A DNA stretch of 64,000 nt from Lobosporangium transversale (lineage: Eukaryota > Mortierellomycota > Mortierellomycetes > Mortierellales > Mortierellaceae): the NCBI RefSeq assembly GCF_002105155.1, contig NW_019029010.1:425896-489895 (forward strand), read 5' to 3'. The position numbers and the translations under genes were made by a program. Shown here in pieces: positions 26,335-36,918 of this stretch. The notes under the pieces were generated by a model. The model saw nothing but the letters and a program-made list of their open reading frames with translations, was not told where the DNA came from and did no database searches. Within the stretch, counting starts at the first letter, position 1; each line of letters starts with the position of its first letter.

Positions 26335-28012
26335 ATTTTTTTTATTTTTATTTTTTTTTGCTTCGTCACGTTTTCCTCTTACACTCCTCTCCTTTTCTTG
26401 ATGAATTTTTTTTTTTTTATATTTTTATACATATTTTTTTTATCATGATCCAAATTCTGTATGAACAACAAACATTTACGATTACGATAATACTTTCTTG
26501 AATCCCGGTAGACATGTTTATATACATATACTTTCAAACTGTAATAGTAAACTTGATCCATATATACTTCATAGCATGCTCTTAAACCTTACTTTAGACA
26601 ATTCAAAGATATAATAAACAAAGCTCTTTTCTATCTCTCTATCTCTCTTTTACTTTCTCTCTCTCTTTTTTTTTTTTTTTTTTTTTTTTTCTACTTTGCT
26701 ATGAGAGCCAGTGGAATAGGTGTGGGGAGTGAGGAAAATAGAAAAGAGTTGGCTTGTGCGCAGCAGCCAGATAATATATATATATATACTCTTCCTAGAT
26801 AATGTATATAATAATTAGTATTAAATAACGTGATATGAGAAGATGGGGTTCTTTTTGTCACATGCTGTCATTGTCGTACATGTCATAATATGCATAAATA
26901 TAACACATAATTATCGTAGATGCAAGATGACAACCTTTGTGGATCGTAATTAAACAACGCAGCCAATCAGCGGAGAAAACTGGTATTAAGTCTCGGATAA
27001 GTCCAGTCTTGTATATTTTGTATTTAAATATATATATATACAAGGAAAAGAAAAATCGATGGTGACAAAGATTGGGGAAAGAAGGGAGCCAACAAAAAAA
27101 AAAAAAAAAAAAAAAAAAAAGAAAGTATGGAACCATGTATGTATATAATATATATTTTTCATATCAATTATCGTTTTACAACAAGAGCATCGATGGGAAT
27201 CATGTCATGGATGGGATGAGGATATTTGGGGCAATGAAGCTGAGGATACATTAACATATACACATATTTATAATGGATAATGGGGCAATGGATGACAAAG
27301 AGTGTAAGAAAGGTCTGAAATGTAATAATGGATAACCATCGTAGAGGATAGTACAGTACAGTACCGTACCGTACTGTACTGTACTGTACTGTACTGTACT
27401 GTATTATACTGTCAGAGGTTAAGGATCAGAGTAAGAACAAAGGCCCCATTCAGCTCTTCTTTGCTTCTTGAAACGCTCTCTCCCTTTTTTTTTTTTTTAT
27501 TTTTTACTGACATCACTTCCATCCTCTCGTCCATTCATTCGGTGCCAGTATAAAACATCCTGATCCTGGGTATCCCGGATAACATAGAACGAAATCAATC
27601 CAGCAATTAGCCGACTTTTTTTTTTTTTTTTTTTTTTTTTGTGTTTGTTTTATTTTTCGTCTCATTACCTCTTCTGTTCTCGCTCTTTTTTTTTTTTTTT
27701 TTTACCTTTTTGAATCAACCCTTAGTTCATTCACATTACTCATTCGTCACTCATTCTGTTAACCAAAAAAAAAAAAGAAAAGAAAAAAACCAAAAGACAG
27801 TTGAATCTCAATCCTCTTCTGGAATAGTTAGATTTGGCTAAGTATTACAATTTAGAGAAAGAGTAAGAGAAAAAGAAATCAAGTGGTCCCGAACAAATTC
27901 AGGTCCAAGGTAAGGAATAAAGAGTGATAAAATATTCCTTTTTTGGAGAAGGGGTAATATAGTTGAAACTCGCCTCCATGCCATTATATCGTGTCCAATA
28001 TCCATTAGCAAC

Positions 28013-28046
<34 letters not shown>

Positions 28047-30491
28047 CCTTTACCTGAGTGAGAATGAGAGGCTAGTGAAGTGTTTTATTATTATAATTAT
28101 GTTTTTTATTATTATTATTATTATTTTTATTTTTATTGTGCTGTCCAGTCGCAAAGCATCCATTTTATTCCGCGCTCTAGACAACTAGACAACTATGATT
28201 CTCAAACAGAGACAGAGTCATAGCGAGGATGACAATATTGGATATTTTTATATCAGGCTACTTGTCTATACCCCCTTGAGCTTGTTTTGACTTTTTTTTT
28301 TTTTTTTTTTTTTTTTTTCAACGGGTTCAATGCCACGTTACGTGTCAAAGAAAACACTCTTTCCAAAAATAATGACGGGAAGGAAGAAGGACGTGTCTTT
28401 GTTCCTTGGAACGGACAAACAGACAAAGGGAAAAAGCTTAAACAAAAGAAAGTAGCTTTTTGGGAAAGAGCTTAGTGTGAACATGGAGATTGGGTTCTGA
28501 ATGAATGTGCAAATGGTGTATGCGTGTGTATATTTGCTTTCTTTGACCCGCACGAGTGGAAAAAGACTTTATCTTTTCATGTCCCGCTGCGCTCATTATT
28601 CTAACTTCCATGGCATGCAATAATAACCTGGGGAAAAAAGTAAAAAGTTACAAACATAGACACAAACACAAATACAAACATGCAACACTTGCATCTAATG
28701 TACATGCACCTGCATTCTATCCTTATATCTCGGTTTTCATCACCCTCCCCCCCCTCCCTTTCTTTTTATATTTCCACAAGAAAAGAAAAAAATATTTCAT
28801 TTCCAACATGCATGGTGCCAAAATAAACATTTTGAGCGGGTGGGCGGGTAGAGGAGAGAAGGAAAAAGATCATGCGATAAGGAAAATGGTTGTGGTCCTT
28901 GAGACAACTCAAACATCAATCTCATTTGGACTTGTAAATGGGTTTGAAATGCAGGACTTTATTTGAAGTATCCCCGAGTTGGCTAATCTTCCCATGAAGA
29001 TCGTCTTATCCCTTTCTTTCTTGATCTTTGGTCTTTTCTCTTTGATTCTTGGCCCTTTTTGTTTCAGCAAAATTTGACTGAACTGGCTTAGTTGAGCTGG
29101 TCCAACCTTCTTTCTCATCTTTGCTAAATCGAGGATGATTACTCCATCCTATTTTCATTTTTCCCACTTGTTTTATTTATTTAATCACTTTAAAAAAATG
29201 AGCTATGTCTCACTATCTATTTTCCTCGGAACGTTTTTTTATTCTCTTTGGATGCTTGTAATGCGATATTACATGATCAAGCTTTATTCACATCTCTCTC
29301 TTTTTTTTTTTTTTTTTTTTTTTTTTGTTTTTTTGGACAAAGGAGACAGAAAGAAGAAGAAGAAGTAGAAGAAGAAGAAGAAGAAAAGAAGTAAAGAAGA
29401 ATAGAATGATGATGACATGATTAGTCAAATTGCTTCGTTACATTCTTCATCCTGGGATGAGAAAAATAAGAATGTCCACAGACATCCTGGTTTGAGATTG
29501 AGAGATGAGATCCAGTTCAATCGTTGGCTACAGTTTAATGGCAGTGCATTATCATGTTTTCAAAGGTCTTTACGGCTGTTCAAAGTTTCAGTGAGGCGCA
29601 GACAAGTGCATTGGCTCCCATGATTCATTTGATTAGGGTTCTTTGACCCCCTTGCTGACCCTTCTCATGTTTCGAAACTGTTTGAGAATCATTAAAAATT
29701 TTTTTTTCTTCTTCTTCTTCTTCTTCCCAATCTCTCTCCCCTCCAGGGCAAACAAACATAAACAATCGGTTATTACAAACGTAAAGTATAATATTTCCTT
29801 TCCTCTTACTTTCTCCCCCTCTTTTCCCTCTTGTTCTGTCTTATCCTTGTCTCCCGCCTCTTTCTCGGCTTCCATTCTTTCATATAAAGCGCACTCTCTC
29901 TCCATCTTTTTTTCTTTCTTTCTTTCTTTCTTTCTTTTTTCTTCTCTTTCTTCATTCTCAACATTTTAAACAAAATACCAAATAATATTTAGAGAAAAAA
30001 TAATCCCCGGGCTTACATGCCACTTGTATCATTACCATCTTCTTCTTAAACACTCACTTTTCTTCCTTCGTTTGCATTTGTTTTTTTCTGTTTCTACTGC
30101 ATACCATTAACATTTCAGGTACACAACACACCCCATCAGATTGCTCTACATTTCATCTGCCTTTTTACTCCCCCCATTCTGTCATCATTACCTCCTTCTA
30201 AATATTTAATTTGTGACAGCCCATGTGGGCAATTGATTACGCTTAGACCGTTTGCCCCCCCTCCCCGTCTTTAATATTGTGCATTGAGCTATTGTTTCTA
30301 ATCCAAATTTTCTTCTCTTTTTCACTGCTTCTTTTCTCTCTTCATAGGTCTTTTTTATCCTTTCTCCTCTTCTCTCCTTTTTCTTCATTTGTAATTTCAC
30401 TGTAAAATTGTACATAATCATACATCCTTGCATTCCTTCCACTTCCAGAACAATAACACATACACACATCTCAGCTCCATCTCTTTGTATC
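26335..30491. other. Large non-coding interval, repeats only
   Basis: About 4.2 kb between two + strand genes. It contains many T or A homopolymers over 18 nt (26669-26690, 27093-27120, 27616-27640, 28016-28046, 28290-28318, 29302-29326), AT dinucleotide runs, a GTACN pentamer array (27351-27400), GAA/CTT trinucleotide tracts (29350-29390, 29708-29727) and a CTTT run near 29908-29935. None of the short ORFs has a recognisable domain. The last few hundred bases before 30492 are pyrimidine-rich, as for a promoter/leader of the phosphatase gene. Confidence 0.55.
27351..27400. repeat. GTACN pentanucleotide array
   Basis: Ten contiguous pentamers: GTACA twice, GTACC twice, then GTACT six times. 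Because GTAC is its own reverse complement, the array can fold on itself. It lies in non-coding DNA. Confidence 0.85.
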
Positions 30492-32594
30492 ATGTCTTCA
30501 TATACCCTCGCAGAATCTTCAGTACCCACATCCACAGCCACATTATCACAAACCTCGCCCTTTCCCATGATGCGTCCAGCCTCACACTCCTTCTCACTTC
30601 AACGCCCCACACTCTCACAAGATTCAAAGAAGACTCGCAACTCCAAGCGACTCTCACTCTTTGTTCCCCCTTCGCCTGGAAAGTTGGAGACTCTGGCCTC
30701 CTTGGCTGCAGCAACTCCTACCTTCCCTCCATCCTCATCTTTATCTTCATCCTCATCATCTACAGCTACATCCACATCTACATCATCCAAGCGCCACTTC
30801 TCCTCTTCCTTGTCCACATCTCTTTCAACCATCTCCCAATCACCCATTACCACACCCACTGCTGACGAGTCCACAAAAGTCGTATCAGAAGCAGCAGAGA
30901 CCAACTCAAGGAGGCACAGTCAGCTGTTGTTGGATCAAGCCCTCCCCACCCCACGTCTTCCATTGGCAGTCAACCAACCTAAACAACGTCCAATCTCGGC
31001 TTACTTTGCCGATTTCAGTGCAGAGTGCGGCACAGCCTCTCCATACACCAAAGAACCTGTCTGTGTCCTGCCACACCTTTATTTGGGTGCAGAACACAAC
31101 GCTGTGGATGTCAAAGTTCTTTCCCGATTGGGCATCACTGCTGTCTTGAATGTCGCCATCGAGATTTCGAACGCTTCTCAGCAACAATATCAGCTAAGCA
31201 GCAAAAACATGGACAGGATCGTCAAGACTGCCCAAGGTCGCTCGATCCATTACAAAAATCTGTCCTGGACACATCACCAAAGAGATCTCCAGAGCGAGTT
31301 CCCTTTGGCGTTTGCGTTCATTGAGGAGATCAAGAATATGGGGGGCAAGGTCTTGATCCATTGTCAACTGGGTGTCTCCCGCTCAGCATCACTTGTGATC
31401 GCTTATGTGATGAAGACCCTGCAGATGAACCTGACAGACGCGTATGACTTTGTGAAGACACGCTCGAGTGTTGTCTCGCCCAATATGAGCCTGATGTATC
31501 AATTGGCTGAATTCGGAAAGTCTTTGGAGGAGGAGAGGAATGGCAAGAAGAAGAGACCTACCTTGGCTAGATTGCCTAGCAACAAGAGCACCTGGGCTGC
31601 CTCACGTGAAGATGAAGATGACTACTATCCATACCCGACCGAGAGGATGGACATGGATGTGGAGATGTCCTCTCCATGCCCAAGCCCAAGCCCGAGTGCT
31701 ATTCCCAAGACTCCAACCGCTTCTAGTAGTACTAATCCTTTTGGTCAGAGCCAATCCCCATCCGCTCCAGTCACTACTCGTCGTCCTCGTTCTTCTTACA
31801 ATCGTTCGGCGCCTCCTATGCCTTTGTCCTCGTTGATGACAGCTAAGGGTGCCTCACACTTTGCAAATGTGCCTCAGACGCCTATGACAGATCGGTTCTC
31901 GATTCCCGATATTGTGCCAGCAACGCCAATGAAGGATCGATTTTCATTCTCGTCCTCAGGGCCATGGTCATCTTCATCAGGCCAAATGGACAGTAGTAGC
32001 GCTCTATCTTATCCGCCCTCGCCTTCCTTGGCTTCTTCACCTGAACGATTTCCTGAAGGCGAGTCATTTGTACTCTCTCCACCTGTAAGGCCTTTTGTCA
32101 CATCACACAAGCCAATGTCGTCCTCGTCCTCGATGTCCTCCTTTGAATCGACTGCATCCTTCTCTAGGCCTTCATCCACATCCTCCACATTCTCAAACAC
32201 ATTATCGATTTATGAGTCTGAAACATCTTCCACGATGGCAATGTCAGCAGCTTCGCCTGCGTCTGTGGTCACTCCTTTGAGGGAAGACCATCGTTACGAC
32301 AATAAGAATTACAGTTATGATGATGATAATCATCCTTGGGCCAAAATCCCTTCGACGTCTGTCGCCACCACAACTCCAACAGGTTCTGGCTATGGTTCCT
32401 ATGCTTCTCCACTCAAGAGTCCTATGACGCCTACTTTTCCCTCTTCCTCCTCTTCATCTATTAGTACTACCTCCAAGAAGACAGGGATTCATTCGTTGGC
32501 CAAAGCTTTGACGCGTCGTTGGTCAAATCAACAGCAACAGCAGCAATCTATACCACCACCACCACCTTCTCCATCTGTAGTGGCCAATGTCTAA
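30492..32594 (+). CDS. Dual-specificity phosphatase, likely MAPK phosphatase (Msg5/Pmp1-like)
   Basis: 700-aa single-exon protein predicted to dephosphorylate MAP kinases. The start is MSSYTLAES; the ORF extends 28 codons upstream, but that part is low-complexity leader. Domain order: disordered Ser/Thr-rich N-terminus with a basic-hydrophobic motif NSKRLSLFVP (about residue 45), resembling a MAPK docking site; a DSP catalytic domain at about 195-345 (VLPHLYLGAEHNAVD onward) with active site HCQLGVSRS (His290, Cys291, Arg297) and AYxxVK-type helix (AYDFVKTRSSVVSPN); then a 350-residue Ser/Pro-rich tail with TP motifs and a basic C-terminal segment HSLAKALTRRW followed by poly-Gln. The WTHHQRDL loop, which normally carries the general acid, resembles fungal MAPK phosphatases. 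Catalytic family is certain; target kinase is inferred. Confidence 0.85.
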   Translation: MSSYTLAESSVPTSTATLSQTSPFPMMRPASHSFSLQRPTLSQDSKKTRNSKRLSLFVPPSPGKLETLASLAAATPTFPPSSSLSSSSSSTATSTSTSSKRHFSSSLSTSLSTISQSPITTPTADESTKVVSEAAETNSRRHSQLLLDQALPTPRLPLAVNQPKQRPISAYFADFSAECGTASPYTKEPVCVLPHLYLGAEHNAVDVKVLSRLGITAVLNVAIEISNASQQQYQLSSKNMDRIVKTAQGRSIHYKNLSWTHHQRDLQSEFPLAFAFIEEIKNMGGKVLIHCQLGVSRSASLVIAYVMKTLQMNLTDAYDFVKTRSSVVSPNMSLMYQLAEFGKSLEEERNGKKKRPTLARLPSNKSTWAASREDEDDYYPYPTERMDMDVEMSSPCPSPSPSAIPKTPTASSSTNPFGQSQSPSAPVTTRRPRSSYNRSAPPMPLSSLMTAKGASHFANVPQTPMTDRFSIPDIVPATPMKDRFSFSSSGPWSSSSGQMDSSSALSYPPSPSLASSPERFPEGESFVLSPPVRPFVTSHKPMSSSSSMSSFESTASFSRPSSTSSTFSNTLSIYESETSSTMAMSAASPASVVTPLREDHRYDNKNYSYDDDNHPWAKIPSTSVATTTPTGSGYGSYASPLKSPMTPTFPSSSSSSISTTSKKTGIHSLAKALTRRWSNQQQQQQSIPPPPPSPSVVANV

Positions 32595-32624
32595 AATGAA
32601 CGTGTATTTTATTTTATTTTTATT

Positions 32625-32656
<32 letters not shown>

Positions 32657-33122
32657 ATTTTTATTTTTTTTTTATTTTTTTTTTACTTTTATGATAAAAA
32701 TAAATAATATTAAATTTGCTAGCAGTAATGTCTCTTGCTTCCAAAAGGACAATGATGATAATGATATTGTTGATAAATGATGAATGATAAATGATAAATG
32801 ATGAATGATAAATGATAAATGATGATAAATAACAGATGACAGCAGGTAAACGTGACTGATTGGCTGGTAGGAAGGCAACTAAAAATTATACACTGGTAAC
32901 TGGTAACTTGATAATTCGTAGCTGATGGCTAGAAAATAGTTTTTTTTTTTTTATTTTTTTTTACCTCCCTCTCCCTATCAGACTTTGTTTTTCTTTAGAG
33001 AATATTTTTAAAAACTAAGAAAGTCTTTGGTAAATGAAGAGGGAAAGGAAAAAAGATAAAAATACACATTTAGTCTTCTTCCTTTCAAACCCATTTGAAA
33101 ATAGTTCTTAAGCACGCGCAGG

Positions 33123-33153
<31 letters not shown>

Positions 33154-34032
33154 TAGATTGTCAGGAACTGTTTTGCTTTTTTGCTTTGCCAATAAAGCCT
33201 GAACTGAACGGGTAGAGTCCCTTGCTGTCGGATATTTATTCGACGGTTACAAAAAAAAAATAAATAATAATAATAAAACGAAAAGAAAGAAAGGGTTGAG
33301 GTGGATTTATATTTGGGATTGGATTGGATTGGATAGGATTGGGAAATGGGAAATGGGTGGGAAAGCAAAGCAAGTGTTCTTTTTTTTTTTTTTTTCACAC
33401 TAATTTTTAACAGTTTTAGTTTCATTTAAATAATTATTGGATTAGCTGGGATTGATGCTGAATCTGTAGAAGAACCCTTCTAAACTTGTTTTTTACGTTA
33501 GTCGTTACTTAGTATAATCATATTTGTATAATCGTTAGTAAAAAAAAAAATAAAAATAGCAATGAAGAATACACCAGTCGATCGCGTTTTTTGTACGACA
33601 CTATATTTTTTTTTTTTTTTTTTTTTCCTCCTGTTATGCATATAATAAATATATACATATATATATATCAAGCATATATTGTGGAGAAGGGAAGGAAATT
33701 TAACCGCGGAAAAGGTTTTTTATTTTATACATTTTTCTTGCATTATGGAAGGAAAGGGAAAGGGAGGAAAAAGAAAATATATACATGTACTTCCGGGCAA
33801 TGAATGTAATATGAATGAAGAAAAAGAAATGATCGAGAACAGACCAAAACAAGTTTTTTTCTTTTTTTCTTTTTTCTTGGTCAATGGAAGGATGCATGTT
33901 TGTCTATGTTTTCCTGCATAATTCTTCTCGTTCATTTTTCTTTTTTCTTTTTTTTTTTTTGCATATTGCATATTGCATACATTCGGTCATTTCTTTTTGT
34001 CATGTGGAGATTTTGAGGGTATTGTTTGCAGT

Positions 34033-34066
<34 letters not shown>

Positions 34067-34309
34067 GTTTATTTATTTATTTCATTCTGTAGTTTACATC
34101 TTTTTAGTAAAGAAAGTAAGAAAAATAATAAAAAAAAAAAAAAAAAAAAAAATACAATGAAGTAAATAGCTAGAAAAAGCGGGAAAAAAAAATAATATGA
34201 AAACAAAAAAAGAAAAAAAAAAAAAAAAAAAAAAAAAAATCTCCTAAAGTAAAGCTAAAAGGTGATAAACCAGATCTCCCTTTTTTTTTTTTTTTTTTTT
34301 TTTATACAC
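32595..34309. other. Convergent 3' flanks of the phosphatase and bZIP genes
   Basis: 1.7 kb without a gene. It holds poly-T/A runs (32630-32660, 33122-33150, 34031-34062, 34131-34152, 34209-34238), a TGATAAA/TGATGAA minisatellite (32771-32830), a GGATT-type repeat (33316-33346) and AT-rich tracts. Confidence 0.55.
32771..32830. repeat. TGATAAA/TGATGAA heptamer minisatellite
   Basis: About eight adjacent 7-nt units alternating between TGATAAA and TGATGAA, with one shorter unit at the right. Non-coding position after the phosphatase gene. Confidence 0.75.
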
Positions 34310-36796
34310 TCAAGCATCCATCCTTGAGGAAGGTCTTGAGGGGGGATATTGTTGTTGTAGACTATACTCGCCATCTCTATTATTGTCTTGGCCATGAATG
34401 TAAATGTCCTGAATACGCTCATCAACTCCTTCATGTTTAATAAAAGGATACACAGTCTCGTCTTCGCCTTCACCATCCACCTCATCAGAACTGTTGTGAC
34501 TCTGATGACTCTGATGGCTCTCACGACTGAGTGAGCGATTCATAGTCGAGACATTACCGCCTGTAGCATTAGCATTTGCTGCCTCAGCAGCGGCTGCTGC
34601 CCTTGTAGCCGCTGCTTCAGCCGCAGCCATTCCTTCCTCCGTTTCAAAAAACGGCGTCATTGGTGGGAATTGTGGCAAGGGCGTGATCGTGTGACCACAT
34701 TCTGCATTATGGTTGTTCTGTGTCACCAAAATGCTCTCCACTGTCCTGAACCGTCTCCAGATCTCGCGGTTCTCTTGCTGGAGCAGCTCAAACTGTGAAC
34801 GGATCTGATGGAGCTCCAAGACTTTTTGCTCCATATCCTTGATATAGGCCTTACGACGGTTCCGGAACGTCCTTTGAGCTGCTCGGTTCTGAGCTGCTCG
34901 GCGGGGATGGGTTACATTGGTACGAACTGGCCCAGCTGAGGAGGCTGTAGCTATGGCTGTGCTTGTGCTTGTGCTTGTGCTTGTCGCGGTAGTGGAAGCG
35001 GAAGTAGAAGTAGAAGTAGAGGTAGAAGTGGCAGTGGCAGTGGCAGTGGTAGCTGCTACTGCTGCGGCAGCAGCAATTGAAGCTGGCACTTGGGTATAGT
35101 TGGAAGGATAGGTCTCAGTCATGCGTCTCAAAGTGCGTGTTGTCGTCGACTTGATGTTGCCAGGGCCCGTGCTAGATGAAGATGTCCTGGCAAACTTGGT
35201 TCCTCGAGGGTTGCTCTCATCATCCACATGAGAACCAAGGAGCGATCCTCTGCCTGTTGGAGCAGCGGCAGCAGAGATACTTCTGGGCCTCTTGGCGGAA
35301 CCACCTGTGGTTGCTGCCATTAGAGACGTAGATGGAGTCATAGAATTGCTCATCATCCCTGCAGCAGTCGCAGCAGCGAGCGTGTTCTGTGGAGTTGCGG
35401 TAGTACCAAGTGAGCACGAGAAATCTGGGAGAGGAGCAGCAGCAGAACCAATAGAGTTTGGAGACAGTTGCGCCAGCGCAAACTGTGGTTGGTGGTAATG
35501 GCTTGATCCTTGTCGCTTTCTCCTTGGTGAGGCAGGATGGACAGAGGAACCATTGTTGTTGTCCGTTGTCAACATCGAGCCTGTGGTAAGGGACGAATAG
35601 ATCCCCTGCGAAGAATGAGGACGCTTTGGAAGAGGAGAATGTTGCTGCTGCTGCTGCTGCTGCTGGTATTGAAGAGAACTCATCAATGCTTCCTTTGATA
35701 AAGAACTGGCTGAGGAAGTAGCCGAGGTACCCAAGAAAGGGAGCGAGGTCGGAACACTCGTTGGTGTGAACAGATGAGCAGAGCTGGCAGATGAGGTAGG
35801 GGAGTTACCCATCAAGGCCGATGAGCTTGTCACTGGGATCGACACAGACAGAGGCATGGACATGGGCATAGCAGAAGAAATCGCTGAACGGCCTGCGGTC
35901 GACGAAGCTGCTGATTCGTACATGAGTTGCTGTGATGAATGATGAAGAGAATAGGAGTGCTGTTCCATAGCTCGCTGTTGTTGTTGTTGTTGCTGAAGGC
36001 GCATAGTATGTTGTTGGTTCTGGTGGCGTTGGTGAAACAAAGAGACATCGTTATAGGATTGTTGCATCATGCGTTGGTGTTGTTGAGGTGACAAACCATG
36101 TGGAGACCGTTGTGAAGGAAGGATGTGATGTTGTTGTGGTTGAGACATGGGTGATGAATGCATATCGAAGGTAGGATACATCATATACTCTAGATTTTGA
36201 GATTGAAGGCTGTTCTCTGTCTTGATAACTGAGAACGATGGAGAGGATGGTTCGCTAAGGGTGCCGATCATCATTGGTGAGACCATTGAAAAATGCATAC
36301 TATGCTGTTGCTGTGGTGAAGGTGCTACTTGAGAAGGATGTTGAGTCTGAGGATTGGACTGTGGATGGTGTCGTGTCAGTTCTTGAGTTTGGATTTGGAT
36401 CTGAATCTGGGCTTCGTTGTCTGGAAAGGAGCGTTGGCGACGGAATTGATGTGATGGGGGATGAAAGGGTTGCTGGGATTGAGGATGTGGTTGGGATGGT
36501 GAGTGTGGATGGGATTGATGGACTTGAAGATTTTGAGGTTGTTGTGGTGATGTTGAGGATTGAGAGAGAGAAGGATGTTGAGAATGGTTGGGAGGATGCG
36601 ATGAATTTATGTATGAAGAGGAAATGGAGGCTGAGGAAGTCGGAGATGGGCCCAGAAGGAATCCTTGGCCAGAAGGTTGTTGTTGCTGTTGTTGTTGTTC
36701 TTGCTGTTGTTGAATAAAGTCCAAAACGTTCTCATTCAGCTGAGTATGCGATGCATTGAAGAATTGGTTATTCGGGAACATAAGGGTCTTGAGCAT
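34310..36796 (-). CDS. bZIP transcription factor of the Yap/Pap1 (AP-1-like) class
   Basis: 828-aa predicted nuclear DNA-binding protein with one uninterrupted exon. The basic region lies at about residues 630-655 (RRAAQNRAAQRTFRNRRKAY) and carries the NxxAQxxFR signature of Yap1/Pap1-type factors. It is followed by a leucine-zipper-like coiled coil (MEQKVLELHQIRSQFELLQ). The first 600 residues are low complexity: poly-Gln, Gln/His/Pro-rich stretches, poly-Ala and Ser/Thr repeats (TSTSTS at about 34970-35040). The C-terminus is Ala-rich then acidic. I see no clustered cysteine-rich domain like that sensing peroxide in Yap1, so a redox role should not be assumed. Start chosen at 36796; MFPNNQFF at 36781 is an alternative. 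Confidence 0.85.
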   Translation of the reverse strand: MLKTLMFPNNQFFNASHTQLNENVLDFIQQQQEQQQQQQQPSGQGFLLGPSPTSSASISSSYINSSHPPNHSQHPSLSQSSTSPQQPQNLQVHQSHPHSPSQPHPQSQQPFHPPSHQFRRQRSFPDNEAQIQIQIQTQELTRHHPQSNPQTQHPSQVAPSPQQQHSMHFSMVSPMMIGTLSEPSSPSFSVIKTENSLQSQNLEYMMYPTFDMHSSPMSQPQQHHILPSQRSPHGLSPQQHQRMMQQSYNDVSLFHQRHQNQQHTMRLQQQQQQQRAMEQHSYSLHHSSQQLMYESAASSTAGRSAISSAMPMSMPLSVSIPVTSSSALMGNSPTSSASSAHLFTPTSVPTSLPFLGTSATSSASSLSKEALMSSLQYQQQQQQQQHSPLPKRPHSSQGIYSSLTTGSMLTTDNNNGSSVHPASPRRKRQGSSHYHQPQFALAQLSPNSIGSAAAPLPDFSCSLGTTATPQNTLAAATAAGMMSNSMTPSTSLMAATTGGSAKRPRSISAAAAPTGRGSLLGSHVDDESNPRGTKFARTSSSSTGPGNIKSTTTRTLRRMTETYPSNYTQVPASIAAAAAVAATTATATATSTSTSTSTSASTTATSTSTSTSTAIATASSAGPVRTNVTHPRRAAQNRAAQRTFRNRRKAYIKDMEQKVLELHQIRSQFELLQQENREIWRRFRTVESILVTQNNHNAECGHTITPLPQFPPMTPFFETEEGMAAAEAAATRAAAAAEAANANATGGNVSTMNRSLSRESHQSHQSHNSSDEVDGEGEDETVYPFIKHEGVDERIQDIYIHGQDNNRDGEYSLQQQYPPSRPSSRMDA

Positions 36797-36882
36797 TGGC
36801 GGGAAAAAATAAAATAAAAAAAAATAAAAAAAAAAAAAAAAGTTGACGACAGGATCGGAAAGAGGGTCGATTCTATCAAACC

Positions 36883-36918
<36 letters not shown>

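Noticed and set aside
27351-27400. CRISPR-like or telomeric array
   Set aside because: Pentamers without spacers; not CRISPR, and not a TTAGGG-type telomere repeat.
30408-30491. Upstream extension of the phosphatase ORF (28 codons)
   Set aside because: Composition (Thr/His/Ile repeats) looks like leader sequence; the ATG at 30492 has a more protein-like N-terminus.
34917-35099. Val/Glu/Ala repeat ORF on + strand
   Set aside because: Antisense reading of the Ser/Thr repeat tract of the bZIP gene.
35830-36048. Antisense-frame ORFs inside the bZIP gene
   Set aside because: Products of the CAG/CAA repeats read in other frames; the bZIP frame is open for 828 codons with a clear DNA-binding domain.
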